Made by a program: the position numbers and the translations under genes. The notes beneath the pieces were generated by a model, which was given only the letters and a program-made list of their open reading frames with translations, was not told the origin of the DNA and did not search any database. 64,000 nucleotides of DNA from Lumbricus rubellus (Eukaryota > Annelida > Clitellata > Crassiclitellata > Lumbricidae), in assembly GCA_945859605.1 (NCBI GenBank), contig OX243824.1, positions 27,015,468 through 27,079,467 on the forward strand, given 5' to 3'. This document shows positions 9,683-20,689 of this stretch, piece after piece. Each line of letters begins with the position of its first letter. The stretch's first letter is position 1.

Positions 9683-10518
9683 AAAAGAACAACGCACCGA
9701 ACAAATTACTAATTCTCAAATAAATACCCGAAGGCAGAGTGGACGGCCTATAATACGCTAGCTAGCAGACTAGAAGTTTGCTCATTCTTTTAAGGAGCAG
9801 TAGGCTTAATCTGACAGTGGGCTGTGCCCCCAGTGTGGACTTCCAACTGTCAAGTATAAGCGCGCTTATCTTGTAACTCAGCCACCTGTCACCTAAGTTA
9901 TAAGCCGAAAGGTCAAATTTTATGCTCGTTGCTGACTTGCACCTGGCTGATAATCAACCGCGTAGCCTATAATTATTATAGGTGAATCGTTCCAAGCTAA
10001 ACGATAAAATCTAAAATAGCGAGTGCACTTGCCATTCAGTTTTGTTCTGAAGCAGGGCCTTTAAAAGAAATTTTACAGCTGCGCAACCATTTTTTTTTCT
10101 AGTGTGGATTTGCTGGCGAAAAATTCTCACGACCTAATTAGACCTAGTCGTTTGTGGAAACTTTACAAAACTTGTCGCAAGTCGCGGGCGAAAAATTCTG
10201 ATGGCCTTTTTTTGTCGTTTGTCAGTGTTAGAAATTTGTCTCAAGTTTTCCGCAAGGATGTCGCAAGTCGCCGCATACAAAATTTGATTAGGCCAACCTT
10301 TTTCTTAAGTCATCCGCACTTGAAATTCGGTAGCCTAATTTGTACTTCATGCTTATTTTTCCACTCCTTCGTTCCATTTCGATTTTCCGTGGTAAATCGA
10401 CTGCAGTACGTTACTTTTTCTTATGATTAAGCTTGCAACTGCACAAGATTGCTTTTACGACTGCACAAATTCATTTACAACTGCACGTTTTGCGTAGATC
10501 TGCACGTTGAAAAAGGCC
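9683..10518. other. Gene-free stretch upstream of the methyltransferase exon
   Basis: No convincing coding sequence. It should contain the intron and any 5' exon or promoter of the methyltransferase gene. Near its right end (10430-10505) the motif family GCAACTGCAC/CGACTGCAC repeats; its complement (GTGCAGTTGTA) recurs at 42215-42290, so both are probably remnants of one repeat family. Confidence 0.4.
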
Positions 10519-10669
10519 GGTGTAAACTGTAATGGTTTCAAATTACCCCCTCCTAAACATTACCCCGGTAGCTTTAAACCGGTTTCAGATTACCCCCTGG
10601 GGTAATCTGAAACTGGTTTCATCCTAACCCCGGTTTCAGGTTACCCCTCTGAATTCCGAATGAATTCCA

Positions 10670-11308
10670 TTTCTCAAACGTTGTCTTCGTCAATCCAGCT
10701 TCCATTTCACCTATGGAGATTGGAGAACCTTCATCCAGCTTCCATTTTTCAAACGTTGTTTTCGTCAATCCAGCTTCTATTTCTCAAACGTTGTTTTTCG
10801 TCAATCCAGCTTCTATTTAACCTCTAGAGAACCTTCATCTAGCTTCCATTTTTCAAACGTTTTCGTCAATCAAGCTTCCATTTAACTCAAACGTTGTTTT
10901 CTTCAATCCAGCTTCTATTTCACTTATAAAAAAATCTTGATGAAATCTTCCATTTCTCAAACGCTGTTCGTCAATCCAGCTTTTATTTCACCTATAGATA
11001 ATGGAAGCTGGATGAAGGTTCTCTATAGGGTGAAATGGAAGCTGGATGAAGGTTCTCTATAGGGTGAAATGGAAGCTGGATGAAGGTTCTCTATAGGGTG
11101 AAATGGAAGCTGGATGAAGGTTCTCTGCAGGTTAAATGGAAGCTGGATAAAGGTTCTAATAGGTGAAATGGAAGCTGGATGAAGGTTAGAGAAATGGAAG
11201 CTGGATGAAGGTTCTCTATAGATGATATAGAAGCTGGATGAAGGTTCTCTGTAAGTGAAATGGAAGCTGGATGAAGGTTCTCTATAAGAAGATGGAAGCT
11301 GGATGAAT
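10670..11308. repeat. GAAGCTGGAT minisatellite, inverted halves
   Basis: About 30-45 bp units with the kernel GAAGCTGGATGAAGG plus a spacer CTCTATAGGTGAAATG. The left half reads as the complement (CATCCAGCTTCC, CAATCCAGCTTC with ACGTTGTTTTCGT), the right half forward. The array resumes at 11975-12235 after the insertion. Confidence 0.8.
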
Positions 11309-11309
11309 G

Positions 11310-11969
11310 CAGTGTTGTACAGTAACGAAGTAAAAGTAACGCGTTACTGTACTTAAGTAGAAGTTTGAATACTTTCACATGTAACGAAGTATAAAAAATT
11401 TAAATACTTTTACTTTCAACGAAGTAAAATTTTACCCATATTTCAGTGCTTTTACTTCGTTACAATTTATGTGACACTTGTTAGGCCTACTTCAAAGCGC
11501 TAATTAGGCCTAACATTTTGTTACGCTAAGCTAAAACAGCTGATTCAAATTTGCATGCCTAAAAATAGATTTAGAAGGGTGGTGCACGCTGGATAGGCCT
11601 ACATTGCCATCGGTGCAGTAGAACGACTCTTCAGCTGTGCATTGTGCTAACACAAAGTGTAATACACTTTGGTGCTAACAATGAAATATGAATCGTAAGC
11701 GTGCGTACTACACTCACGATAAGTGCCATTTCGAGAATTTAGTATTTTTGAAGGTTAATAATCGATTGAGTTAGCCTATCTTATAGAAAGACTCGGTAGG
11801 CTTACTTTTACTTTTTACTTAAAAAGTATTATTTGAAGGGGCTAGGCTACTTTTTACTTTTACTTAAGTAAAATTTGTGATGAGTAGGCCTACTTTTACG
11901 TTTACTTAAGTAATTAAAATTCATTCTACTTCTACTTTTACTTAAGTACATTTGCCTGATACTTTCAAC
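11310..11969. mobile_element. 660-bp insertion (hAT-like MITE) within the foldback array
   Basis: Interrupts one repeat unit: GAATG lies on both sides (11305-11309 and 11970-11974), and joining the flanks restores the array unit. The left end CAGTGTTG and many TACTTAAGTA / ACTTTTACTT motifs resemble hAT-type MITEs. The right end lacks a clear complement of CAGTGTTG, so the superfamily is uncertain. Confidence 0.6.
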
Positions 11970-12549
11970 GAATGTTAGAGAAATAGAAGCTCGATGAAGG
12001 TTCTCTATATATTAAACAGAAGCTGGATGAAGGTTCTCTAGGCTATAGCCTAGGTTAAATGGAAGCTAGATGAAAGTTCTCTATAGGTGAAATGCATCAT
12101 GAAAGCTGGATGAAGGTTAGAGAAATGGAAGCTGGATGAGGGTTCTTTATGGATGAAATAGAAGCAGGATGAATGTTCTCTATAGGCGAAATGGAAGCTG
12201 GATGAAAGTTCTCCATAGGCGAAATGGAAGCTGCATTGACGAAAACAACGCTTTTCACTGGGGGGGGGGGGTAACCTGAAACCGTAGGGGGTAGGATGAA
12301 ACCGGTTTCATCCTACCCCGGTAATCTGAAACCAGTTTCAAGTTACGGGGGGGGTAATGTTTAGGAGGGGTAATTTGAAACCTTTAGGCCTACACCAGTT
12401 CTGAAGTGGACAAGCGGAGCCCGTATATTATTACCTTTCCTATAATGTTCACACTGAATAATAAACCGAGCACTCAGATATAATGCTTAGTTAATTATCT
12501 GAATATAGCGTATACAATCCTGTAGCGGCTGTGAAGCCTATCTGTAGGC

Positions 12550-13143
12550 CAGTGGTTTTCAACCTTTTTCTAGTGGCGGAACCTTTCCAAAGCACGTATT
12601 CGCTCGCGGAACCCCAACGGAACCCCAACGCGTTTCACTCGTCCAGTATTTTAATAAATAGGCCTACATAGCCTTGTAACAGTAGCCTACTTAGTGGTTT
12701 GTGAAATTGTGTAATAGGCCTATATGTAGTAAACTATGTACATGTAATAGTTACTTGCACTTCTGCTGCAGTCTTTAGTATCACATCACAAATAGGCCTA
12801 CTTGCTTTAAGCCTATAATTCTAAAAGTGCTTAAGTCCAGTGCGCAAAGCTCTGTCAGAGAACAACTCTATTTCGCTCTATTTCGCCAACAAATATTCAT
12901 CCATCTGAAAGATGGATAGAATATTTAAAATTGAAGATACGTTCTATGCTGGATCAGTGTTAATGACAATGTGTATTAAAGCATTTTTCAAGTTTAATGC
13001 GAATTTGTGCATGGCTTAAGTCATGAACGCATCGTAGAGAGAGACACGTCGGTGCACTAAGATTTCTACCAAACTGCCGCGGAACCCCTGGCCGACGCCC
13101 GCGGAACCCTAGGGTTCCGCGGAACCCCGGTTGAAAATCACTG
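12550..13143. mobile_element. hAT-type MITE with perfect 8-bp target duplication
   Basis: Terminal inverted repeats CAGTGGTTTTCAACC and GGTTGAAAATCACTG (14 of 15), flanked by identical CTGTAGGC at 12542-12549 and 13144-13151. Subterminal CGGAACCCC blocks are inverted as well. 594 bp with no transposase ORF. Confidence 0.92.
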
Positions 13144-13239
13144 CTGTAGGCTAATCATGCTGCGGTTTGTCAGATTGGATCATTAAAGAATAATGTTAGA
13201 AACCTAGACAAGACCAAAAAAACTAGATCTAGGTACACT

Positions 13240-13375
13240 CTGTATAATTATATATATATATATGTATAATAAATAAATAAATATTTATTATATAATAATA
13301 ATACATAATAAATAAATAAATTTATATAAATAAATAAATATATATTATATATATATATATATATAAATTATAAAA
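13240..13375. repeat. AT-rich low-complexity tract
   Basis: Mixed (TA)n and (AATA)n tracts. Confidence 0.8.
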
Positions 13376-13555
13376 TGAACAATAGAACTTTCTGGAAGAT
13401 CCAAGTCATAGCAGTACTGATTATCCTCTGTCGTTGCCAATTCAAACTATAGTCACATAATAAGGTTGTTGCTAATGTTCTTCATTATAATACAGAGTTG
13501 ATAAACATAAAATACATACTGTGATTCAGCGCTTGAGAATAAACGATAATACATG

Positions 13556-13905
13556 CTACAATAGAAGTGACTTGGAAAGAGAAAAATTTAGATAGTACAG
13601 CTATATAGGCAATATTTTCTGCATGTAGACTATTATTGGAAGAATGGATTGTCGAATATGCTTATTGATAGCTTTGGCACCTCGCTTAAGCATGCGTGAT
13701 GACGGTCGAATATGTAAATTACAATAGATTGTTCCTTTAGACCGTGGGAAATGTCTAGACCGTGGGAAATGTCAGATTGATGTTAGACCGTGGGAAATGT
13801 CTAGATCGTGGGAAATGTCAGACTGCTGACATTAATGGCATGCGTATACACACTGACAGCTTGAGGCGTATGCAATCATGGTCAATAGACCTTCTAGAAG
13901 TTTCA
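13556..13905. repeat. Direct duplication, unit 1
   Basis: From CAATAGAAG to AGACCTTCTAGAAGTTTC; about 85-90% like 14389-14680 by eye. It contains four copies of the 18-mer TAGACCGTGGGAAATGTC or a one-base variant (two in unit 2). Confidence 0.8.
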
Positions 13906-14103
13906 TCATAAATATATATTATATAAATATATATTATATATTATGTAAATATATTTCTTATATATTCTATATATTGTATAAATATATTTATTATATAATA
14001 AATAAATATGATGTATATATATATATATATATTATATATTTTGAATATATATATTTATATATAATATATAATATATTTCTTATGTATATTATATATTATA
14101 TGC
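13906..14103. repeat. AT-rich low-complexity tract
   Basis: (TATA)n/(ATATTT)n sequence between the two duplication units; frames here encode only I/Y/L/K-rich artefacts. Confidence 0.8.
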
Positions 14104-14109
14104 GTGAAG

Positions 14110-14367
14110 CTTCTGCGGCGGAACCTTCCGCCAGATAATGCCTTCCGAAACTGCTTATACGGCGGAAGTTCGGGAATCGACCCGAACAAGAGTTTCTAAT
14201 GGCTAAACTAACCCTAACACTAACCCTAACCGACCCTCACGATGCCTAACCTGCTGTTCGGGTCGATTCTACACGTCTCTCCGGTATACATTTGGCGCAT
14301 GTGCACATCCTTCCGCCGTATAAGCAGTTCGGAAGGCATTATCTGGCGGAAGGTTCCGCCGCAGAAG
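14110..14367. mobile_element. 258-bp MITE with 58-bp inverted repeats and telomere-like core
   Basis: The arms start CTTCTGCGGCGGAACC and are complementary over about 58 bases with one extra base in the left arm; an inner pair (TCGACCCGAACA/TGTTCGGGTCGA) extends the symmetry. Between the arms, CTAACCCTAAC-type motifs (14205-14235) look like telomere repeats. No clear target duplication. Confidence 0.85.
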
Positions 14368-14388
14368 ATTTATCCATATTATATAGCG

Positions 14389-14680
14389 AACAATAGAAGC
14401 GATATGGAAAGATAAAATTTAGATAGTACAGCTATATAGGCAATATTTTCTGCATGTAGACTATTATTTGGAGAATGGATTGTCGCATATGCTTAATGAT
14501 AGCTTTGACAGCTCGCTTAAGCACGCGTGATGACGGTCGCATATGTAAATTACAATTGCCTTAGACCGTGGGAAATGTCTAGATCGTGGGAAATGTCAGA
14601 CTGTTGACCGTAATGTCATGTGTATACACAGTGTCAGCCTGAGGCGTATACAATGGTCAATAGACCTTCTAGTAGTTTCA
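14389..14680. repeat. Direct duplication, unit 2
   Basis: Partner of 13556-13905 at a distance of about 830 bp, shorter because it lost two TAGACCGTGGGAAATGTC copies. Confidence 0.8.
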
Positions 14681-15264
14681 AAACATTCCGCCGTTGGCTG
14701 TTCTCTATCAGTGCCAGTCTCAAGCGTTCATAAAGGAGGTGGGTGTCGCTGCAAATCTTTGTTAACACGACGGTCTTTGCACAGCACATCGACAAATGCT
14801 CTGAAATTGTCGACGGTTTATGGCGATCTAAGAATCCCTAGCTCTGATTGTAAACTGAATATATTATATATATATATATATATATTATATATAAATATAT
14901 TATATATATATTATGTAAATATATTTCTTGTATAATTTTATTCTATATATCGCATAAATATATTTATTATATAATGAACAAATATATTTATATAAATAAA
15001 AATATTGTATATATATATATGTATTATGTAAATATATTTCTTATATATTCTAAATATTGCATAAATATATTTATTATATAATGAATAAATATATTTATAT
15101 AAATAAATATATTGTATATATATATATTATATATTTTGAAAAAATATATTTATATATTTATATAATATAATATATATAATATATATTTTGAAAATATATT
15201 TTTATAATATTATATATATATATTATGTAAATATATATATATATATACATATATTATATAAATA
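14681..15264. other. Gene-free, mostly AT-rich
   Basis: 14681-14850 is unique non-coding-looking DNA. 14855-15264 is alternating (TA)n with repeated ATTATGTAAATATATTTCTT blocks. Confidence 0.6.
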
Positions 15265-16402
15265 TCTATAATATAAGGCTGAAAGTTTGTCCTTCCTTAT
15301 GTTTGTTTGTGCGGATATATTTTTTAACTTTTCGTCCCAAAGTTAGCGCGGAAATGAAAGAGCGTCGGTTTATCAAAATATTTTCGATTGATTCTTACCC
15401 AAGATTTAAGGTCAACGCCACTATTTTCAGCTTTTAATTCACTTTTAAACCAGAGTTACTAGCGTTTTAGACAGCTTTTATCACCCACGCTGCCGCATTA
15501 AGCTTAGTGAAGAGTCCACAGTCCGAATGACGTCACTCGCGGCCTATAATAACTTCGGTAACGGTTGACACGGAAACCGGTTTCAGTTTACAATAATTAC
15601 GCATTAAATTTTAGGCAATATTCGCAGATCACAATCGAAAACCCTAAATTCCCCAGTGGAAGGGGGTGTTGGTGGGTGGAAGTGTGGGGTAGGTGTGGGT
15701 GCGTGTGGGTGGGTAGAGAGTGGTGGTCGGGGGGGGGGGGGGGGGACGGAGGAGAGGGGTTGGGGAAGGGGTGGAGTAATTATCTGAAAAATTAAATTTC
15801 ACGGGTGGCGTACTGGTGGAGGTCGGAGTGTGGTGGGTGGGGTGGGGTGGTGCGGGGAAGTTGGAAGGTGGAGGTGGGGTGGAAGGGAGGGAAGGGGGTG
15901 GGGGGAGTGGGTGGGGGATGAAATTTTCCGATAAACTAAATTTCACGAATGGTGTACCTGGTGCACGGAGATCGTAGTGTGGTGGCGGGTGATGGGGTGC
16001 GGGGGTTGGGGAGGTGGAGATATTTTTCCGAAAAACAAAATTTCACGGGTGGCGTACCGGTGGAGCTCGAAACCCCAAAATTTCCCGGAGTGCGGGTAGA
16101 TGGGTGGGATGATGGGTGGGTGGGGGTAGGGAGTGGTGGGATGTGGAGGGCAGTTGGTGGGGGAATAGATTTACCAAAAAACCAATGGGGTGAGGGAGGT
16201 GGGGGTGAGTGACCGGGTGGCGGTGACAATGGGGGAGGGTGGAGAGGTTGGGAGAGGGGATGGGGTGGGGAGGAAATTTTCCCGAAAAACCAAATTCCAC
16301 GATGGGTACCGGTGGAGTGTAAACTGGGTGTAGGAAAGTAGGAGATTTGCCGGGAACGGGACGAATCCTAAATCCCCGGGCAACGCCGGGTAATTCTGCT
16401 AG
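15265..16402 (+). mobile_element. Non-autonomous Helitron, family A, copy 1
   Basis: Begins TCTATAATATAAGGC after A15264, ends with the GC hairpin (CCCCGGGCAACGCCGGG) and CTAG before T16403. 1138 bp, exactly the length of the inverted copy at 31496-32633 and nearly identical to it. Its G/T-rich 3' half carries four AAATTTCACGGGTGG...GTACCGGTGGA modules (near 15795, 15939, 16040, 16292). No Rep/helicase. Confidence 0.9.
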
Positions 16403-16698
16403 TATTATATAAATATATATTATATATTATCTAAATATATTTATATATTATAAATATATATACTATATAAATATATTTATTATATAATAAGTAAATTTAT
16501 TTATATAGATAAATATATTGTATATATATATATTATATAAATATATTTCTTATATATTATATATATATATATATTATATAAATATATTATATCAATATAT
16601 TTATTATATAATCATATTTATATGAATAAATATATTGTATATATTTTGAAAATATATTATATTATATATATATATTATATTATATATTATATATATTA
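16403..16698. repeat. AT-rich low-complexity tract
   Basis: (TATA)n with TTATATAATAAGTAAAT variants; continues the tract interrupted by the Helitron. Confidence 0.8.
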
Positions 16699-17086
16699 TT
16701 ATAGAATCTGTAGTTGTATTAGGGATACTATATCAGTGACACTAATGGGTTTTTAATTGCCGGCATAGAACCATACTATATCAATGTTGATATAGAATCC
16801 GTAGTTGCATTAGGGATACTATATCAGTGACATTATTGGGTTTTTAATGATGATATAGAACCATACTATATCAGTGTTGATATAGAATTCGTAGTTGTAT
16901 TAGGGATACTATATCAGTGACACTAATGGGTTTTTAATGATGCTATAGAGTTACTATATCAGTGACACTAGTGGGTTTTTAATGATGATATAGAGTTACT
17001 ATATCTGTGACACTAATGGGTTTTTAATGATGATATAGAGTTACTATATCAGTGACACTAATGGGTTTTTAATGATGATATAGAAT
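16699..17086. repeat. Minisatellite, 45- and ~120-bp units
   Basis: The kernel CAGTGACACTAATGGG plus TTTTTAATGATGATATAG recurs seven times. The left part has long units that also contain GTAGTTGTATTAGGG and GAACCATACTATATC; the right part has 45-46 bp units starting GAGTTACTATATC. A higher-order unit seems to have shortened toward the right. Confidence 0.85.
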
Positions 17087-17810
17087 CCGCCCTTACCCTA
17101 CTACTGAGAAATTTGCATTGAGAAACCTCTTTGAAAAATACCCGTGTTCCTAATGTCCAGCTTTTGCATTTTTCAAACCTATCCATATTATACTCCCTTT
17201 GCATGTACTAACAATAGACTAATTTCTATAAAAAGTTGAAGTACAACACATCATTTCGTAACTAAGTAATACAACTGTTTTTGTTGTTGTAGAATTACTA
17301 AGTGTGTCTCTTTCTCAACTAAATTGACTCGGGTGACCCCTTTTCTTGCAAGACCTCTGGCCCCTTTCGGCTCTCCTGAGTAAACCGACAAACAAATTAG
17401 AAATGTAATACTATGATGTGTTTTAATGCATTTTGTGTTCGTTGCTAAAATGAAACATGTTATGTTATTATGGTGCACTAAATTGTTGCCTAATGAAAAT
17501 GTAAGCTGAATTAAATGAACATTGATACTTGCCTGTTGATAGCTACAGAATTCTTTACATGAACAACCCTTTTTGTTTGTTAATACCTACAGCATAATTA
17601 TATGCTAAATATTCGACTGTCTTATTCTACCGGGGTTGGACTTGGAGCGCTCCTGAGTAGTAACCTTGAAGGAGCACTATATCAAATTCTCAGTCAATAA
17701 ATAAATTCAATGTGAAAAGTAAATATGTATTACACCAGTAAATTTGTTTACATGAACAATTGAATTTGCCTGTTGATAGCTATTTAGCCGTAGTTGGACT
17801 GGGAGCGTTT
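17087..17810. other. Gene-free stretch with one LINE tail
   Basis: No supported gene. 17635-17690 is a CR1/L2-type 3' tail (GGAGCGCTCCTGAGTAG, CTTGAAGGAGCACTATA). The rest looks unique. Confidence 0.5.
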
Positions 17811-18490
17811 CGCGGGAACATAAGGAACATTCGAGGGAACATCAAGGGAACATGCGAAACATAAGGGAACATAAGGAACACGAGGGAACATCAAGGAAAC
17901 ATGGGGAACATAAGGAACATCGAGGGAACATAGGAACACGAGGGAACATGGGAACATTGAGGGAGCATAGGGGACATAAGGAACACAAGTGAACATCAAG
18001 GAACACGAGGGAACATAAGGAACACGAGGGAACATCGAGGTAACATAAGGAACACGAGGGAACATTTAGGGGACATCAAGGGAACATGGGGAACATTGAG
18101 GGAACATAAGGAACACAAGTGAACATCAAGGAACATAGGGAACACGAGGGAACATAAGGAACACGAGGGAACATCAAGGAAACATGGGAAACATAAGGAA
18201 CATCGAGGTAACATAAGGAACACGAGGGAACATTGAAGGAACATAGGGAACATCAAGGGAACATGGGGAACATTGAGGGAACATAGGGGACATAAGGAAC
18301 ACAAGTGAATATCAAGGAGCATAGGGAACATAAGGAACACGAGGGAACATCAAGGAAACATAAGGAACATCGAGATAACATAAGGAACACGAGGGAACAT
18401 CAAGGGAACACTGGGGACATAAGGAACACAAGGGAACATCAAGGGAACATCAGAAGAGCATAGGTAACATCAAGGGAACATAAGGAACCC
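17811..18490. repeat. GGAACATAAGGAACACGAGG minisatellite
   Basis: Roughly fifty imperfect 12-13-bp units of GGAACATCAAGG / GGAACACGAGG / GGAACATAAGG. The opposite strand therefore reads as V-P-Y-V-P / M-F-P repeats without being a gene. Confidence 0.9.
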
Positions 18491-18843
18491 TCTAACCTCG
18501 GCTGCCAGGGTCAGGAATGTGGGAGGCGGTGTGGTTCTATTGGTCCTTTGTTTAGGTGCAAGGTTTGAGATGAACAGTTGCAAAAACATGCCAAAACGCC
18601 GAAATGGGGTGCTTTTGCTAGTCAAAATTTTGTTTTACCCCCCCCCCAATCGGCCCCTAAGGTGATGGATTGGCCAACCCCTTCACTGAGTGGTCCTGGT
18701 CAAACTCTGTCAAGGTGCGAGGTTTCAGGTCAATAGCTGTGAAACTGTACGTGGGCCTGCATTCTAGACAAACAGCATACAAACACATTAATCCTATTAT
18801 AGACACATCTACTAATGCTATAGTTACTGCAATATACCGATAA
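18491..18843. other. Gene-free; probable degraded Helitron 5' domain
   Basis: Contains AGGTGCAAGGTTTGAGATGA and GTGCGAGGTTTCAGGTCAA, resembling the complement of the TTGCACCTAGACAGAGG region just inside family B Helitrons. I infer an older relative; no ends found. Confidence 0.35.
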
Positions 18844-20237
18844 TCTATAATAATAAAGAAGAAACTATGTGTGTGTGTGTGTCTGTCTGTTTGACCGGAA
18901 TGCATTTCCACAGTTTTCGAGCTTTTCACTCCAAATCTTCACTAATGTGTCCGTCTGGGCATGAGACGCAAAGTTGGAGGGTTTTCGAATCTCCCCCACC
19001 ATGGGGGCAAAAATGGGGGGCGAAACCCCCCAAATTTTTTCCCATAAAATTCAGGTATTGATTTCAAACTTTGCACCTAGACAGAGGGCCATCGAAACCA
19101 CCCAGTTGGGTGGTTGGCGAATCTCCCCCACCACTGGGGTCACGATGGGGGAGGCGAAGACGGCAGTTTATTAAACACCTTTTAAAATGCTTGTGTGGTC
19201 ATTATATAATTGGCGAAAAAAGTTCACGAAAACCCAAATTTCACGGGTCGTGTACAGGTGGTTAGGTCGGAGTGTGGTGGGGTGTTGTCGGTCGGGTGGG
19301 TGGGTTTGGGGGTGGGGGTGGGAGGGATTTTATTCTCTCCAAAAAATTAAATTTCACCGGGTGTACCGTTGGAGGTTGAAGGGGGGTGGGGGCGAAGATG
19401 GGGTGGGGTTGGTGGAGGGGTGGGTTGGGATGGGCGGGATTGGGGTGGGGGTGGGATGGAGGGTAGTGTGAGGGTGGGGTGGTGGGGTGGAGGAGATAGG
19501 GTGGGGCGGTTGAACGGGGTGGGGTGGAGGGTTGGGGTGGAGGTGGGGGTGTGGTGAGAGGTGGGGTGGAGGGGTGGGATAGAGGCGGGTGGAGGGGTGG
19601 GGGCGGGTGGAGGGAGTGGGGTGTACGGGGTGTAGCTTTGGGGGTGGAGGTGGGGTGGCGGTGTGGAGCGTGGAGGGGGTAGGGTGGGGCGGGTGAACTG
19701 GGTGGGTAGACAGGGTGGGAGTTTGGGGTGAAGGTTGAAGGTGTGGTGAAGGCGGGGTGGAGGTGTGGCGGAGGGGTGGGGTGTGACGGGTTGAGGTGTA
19801 TGGGGTGAGGTGGAGCTTTGGGGCGCGGAGGTGGGGGAGGAGGTGGGGTGTGTGGTGTGGTTGGGCTGTTGCCGGGTTGAGGGGTGGGGTGTACGGCGTG
19901 GGGGTGGGACTTGAGGTGGGGTGGAGGTGGGGTGGAGGGGTAGGGTGGAGGCGGGTGGACGGGGGGGGGGGTGGGGTGGAGGTGTTGTGGGGGTAGGGTG
20001 GGTGGAGGGGTGGTGTGTACGGCGTGGGGTGGGACTTGAGGTGGGGTAGAGGTGGGGTGGAGGGGTAGGGTGGAGGCGGGTCGACGGGGTGGGGGTTTGG
20101 GGTGGAGGTGTTGTGGGGGTAGGGTGGGTGGAGGGGTGGGGTTGTACGGGGTGGAGGTGGGGGTGTGGTGTGGTTGGGTTGTGGCCGGAGCGGGTCGTAT
20201 CCTAAATTTCCCGGGCAACGCCGGGTACCCCTTCTAG
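18844..20237 (+). mobile_element. Non-autonomous Helitron, family B, copy 1
   Basis: Begins TCTATAATAATAAAGAAG after A18843 and ends hairpin-CTAG before T20238; 1394 bp. The 5' domain includes an imperfect palindrome around GAATCTCCCCCACC. The 3' domain is G/T-rich with two AAATTTCACGGGT-type modules (19239, 19348). Inverted, nearly identical partner at 22356-23751. No protein-coding content. Confidence 0.92.
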
Positions 20238-20689
20238 TATACAATACAATATATGCTCAGCTAGTATATGTATGTATATACAATTTATACATGATATTTA
20301 TGTGCGCTTAATAAATGTTGACCCAGAACAATAATAATTTAGCTCTACGCTGCATTGTAAGCAATGCACATCAGTGTATCCGTGGCGCCACCTGGCGAAA
20401 GTCAACTAAAAAAGACAGCGTATAATCGTGAGTGGGCACACTTTTCCTTAATACACTCTGGTAGGCCTAGGAAAGCTATGAGTGGCATCCAGATCGTTGG
20501 TGGCATCCCTGTGTGAGGCGAGTAATTTAGCGGAAGCGGATGTTGGCCTTCAGGCACTCCACCTCTGCACGCCGTCTGTCGAGTGCTTCGAACGAGAAAA
20601 ATTCCTACAAATTGTTATCATGGCAAAATAACGTTTACCGAATTTAATTCGACCATTCGTTCACTATTGTTTTTCCGAATTTAATTACT

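Larger units (their letters stand above)
10519..12396. mobile_element. 1.9-kb foldback element with composite arms
   Basis: The termini are inverted: GGTTTCAAATTACCCC then CTCCTAAACATTACCCC at 10534 on, and its complement ending at 12382; outer GGTGTA/TACACC (10519, 12391) may belong too. Next inside are inverted blocks of GGTAATCTGAAAC/GTTTCATCCTA type. The core is a minisatellite of GAAGCTGGATGAAGGTTCTC, complement strand on the left (10670-10985) and forward on the right (10998-11308 and 11975-12235). No transposase is visible. The right arm is interrupted by a separate insertion at 11310-11969. Confidence 0.75.

Noticed and set aside
16699..17086. CRISPR-like direct repeat array
   Set aside because: Whole units repeat including the would-be spacers, period changes, no cas genes, eukaryotic context.
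17784..18340. V-P-Y-V-P / M-F-P repeat protein on the - strand
   Set aside because: Two overlapping frames are open because of a GGAACAT minisatellite; no start context or conserved phase.
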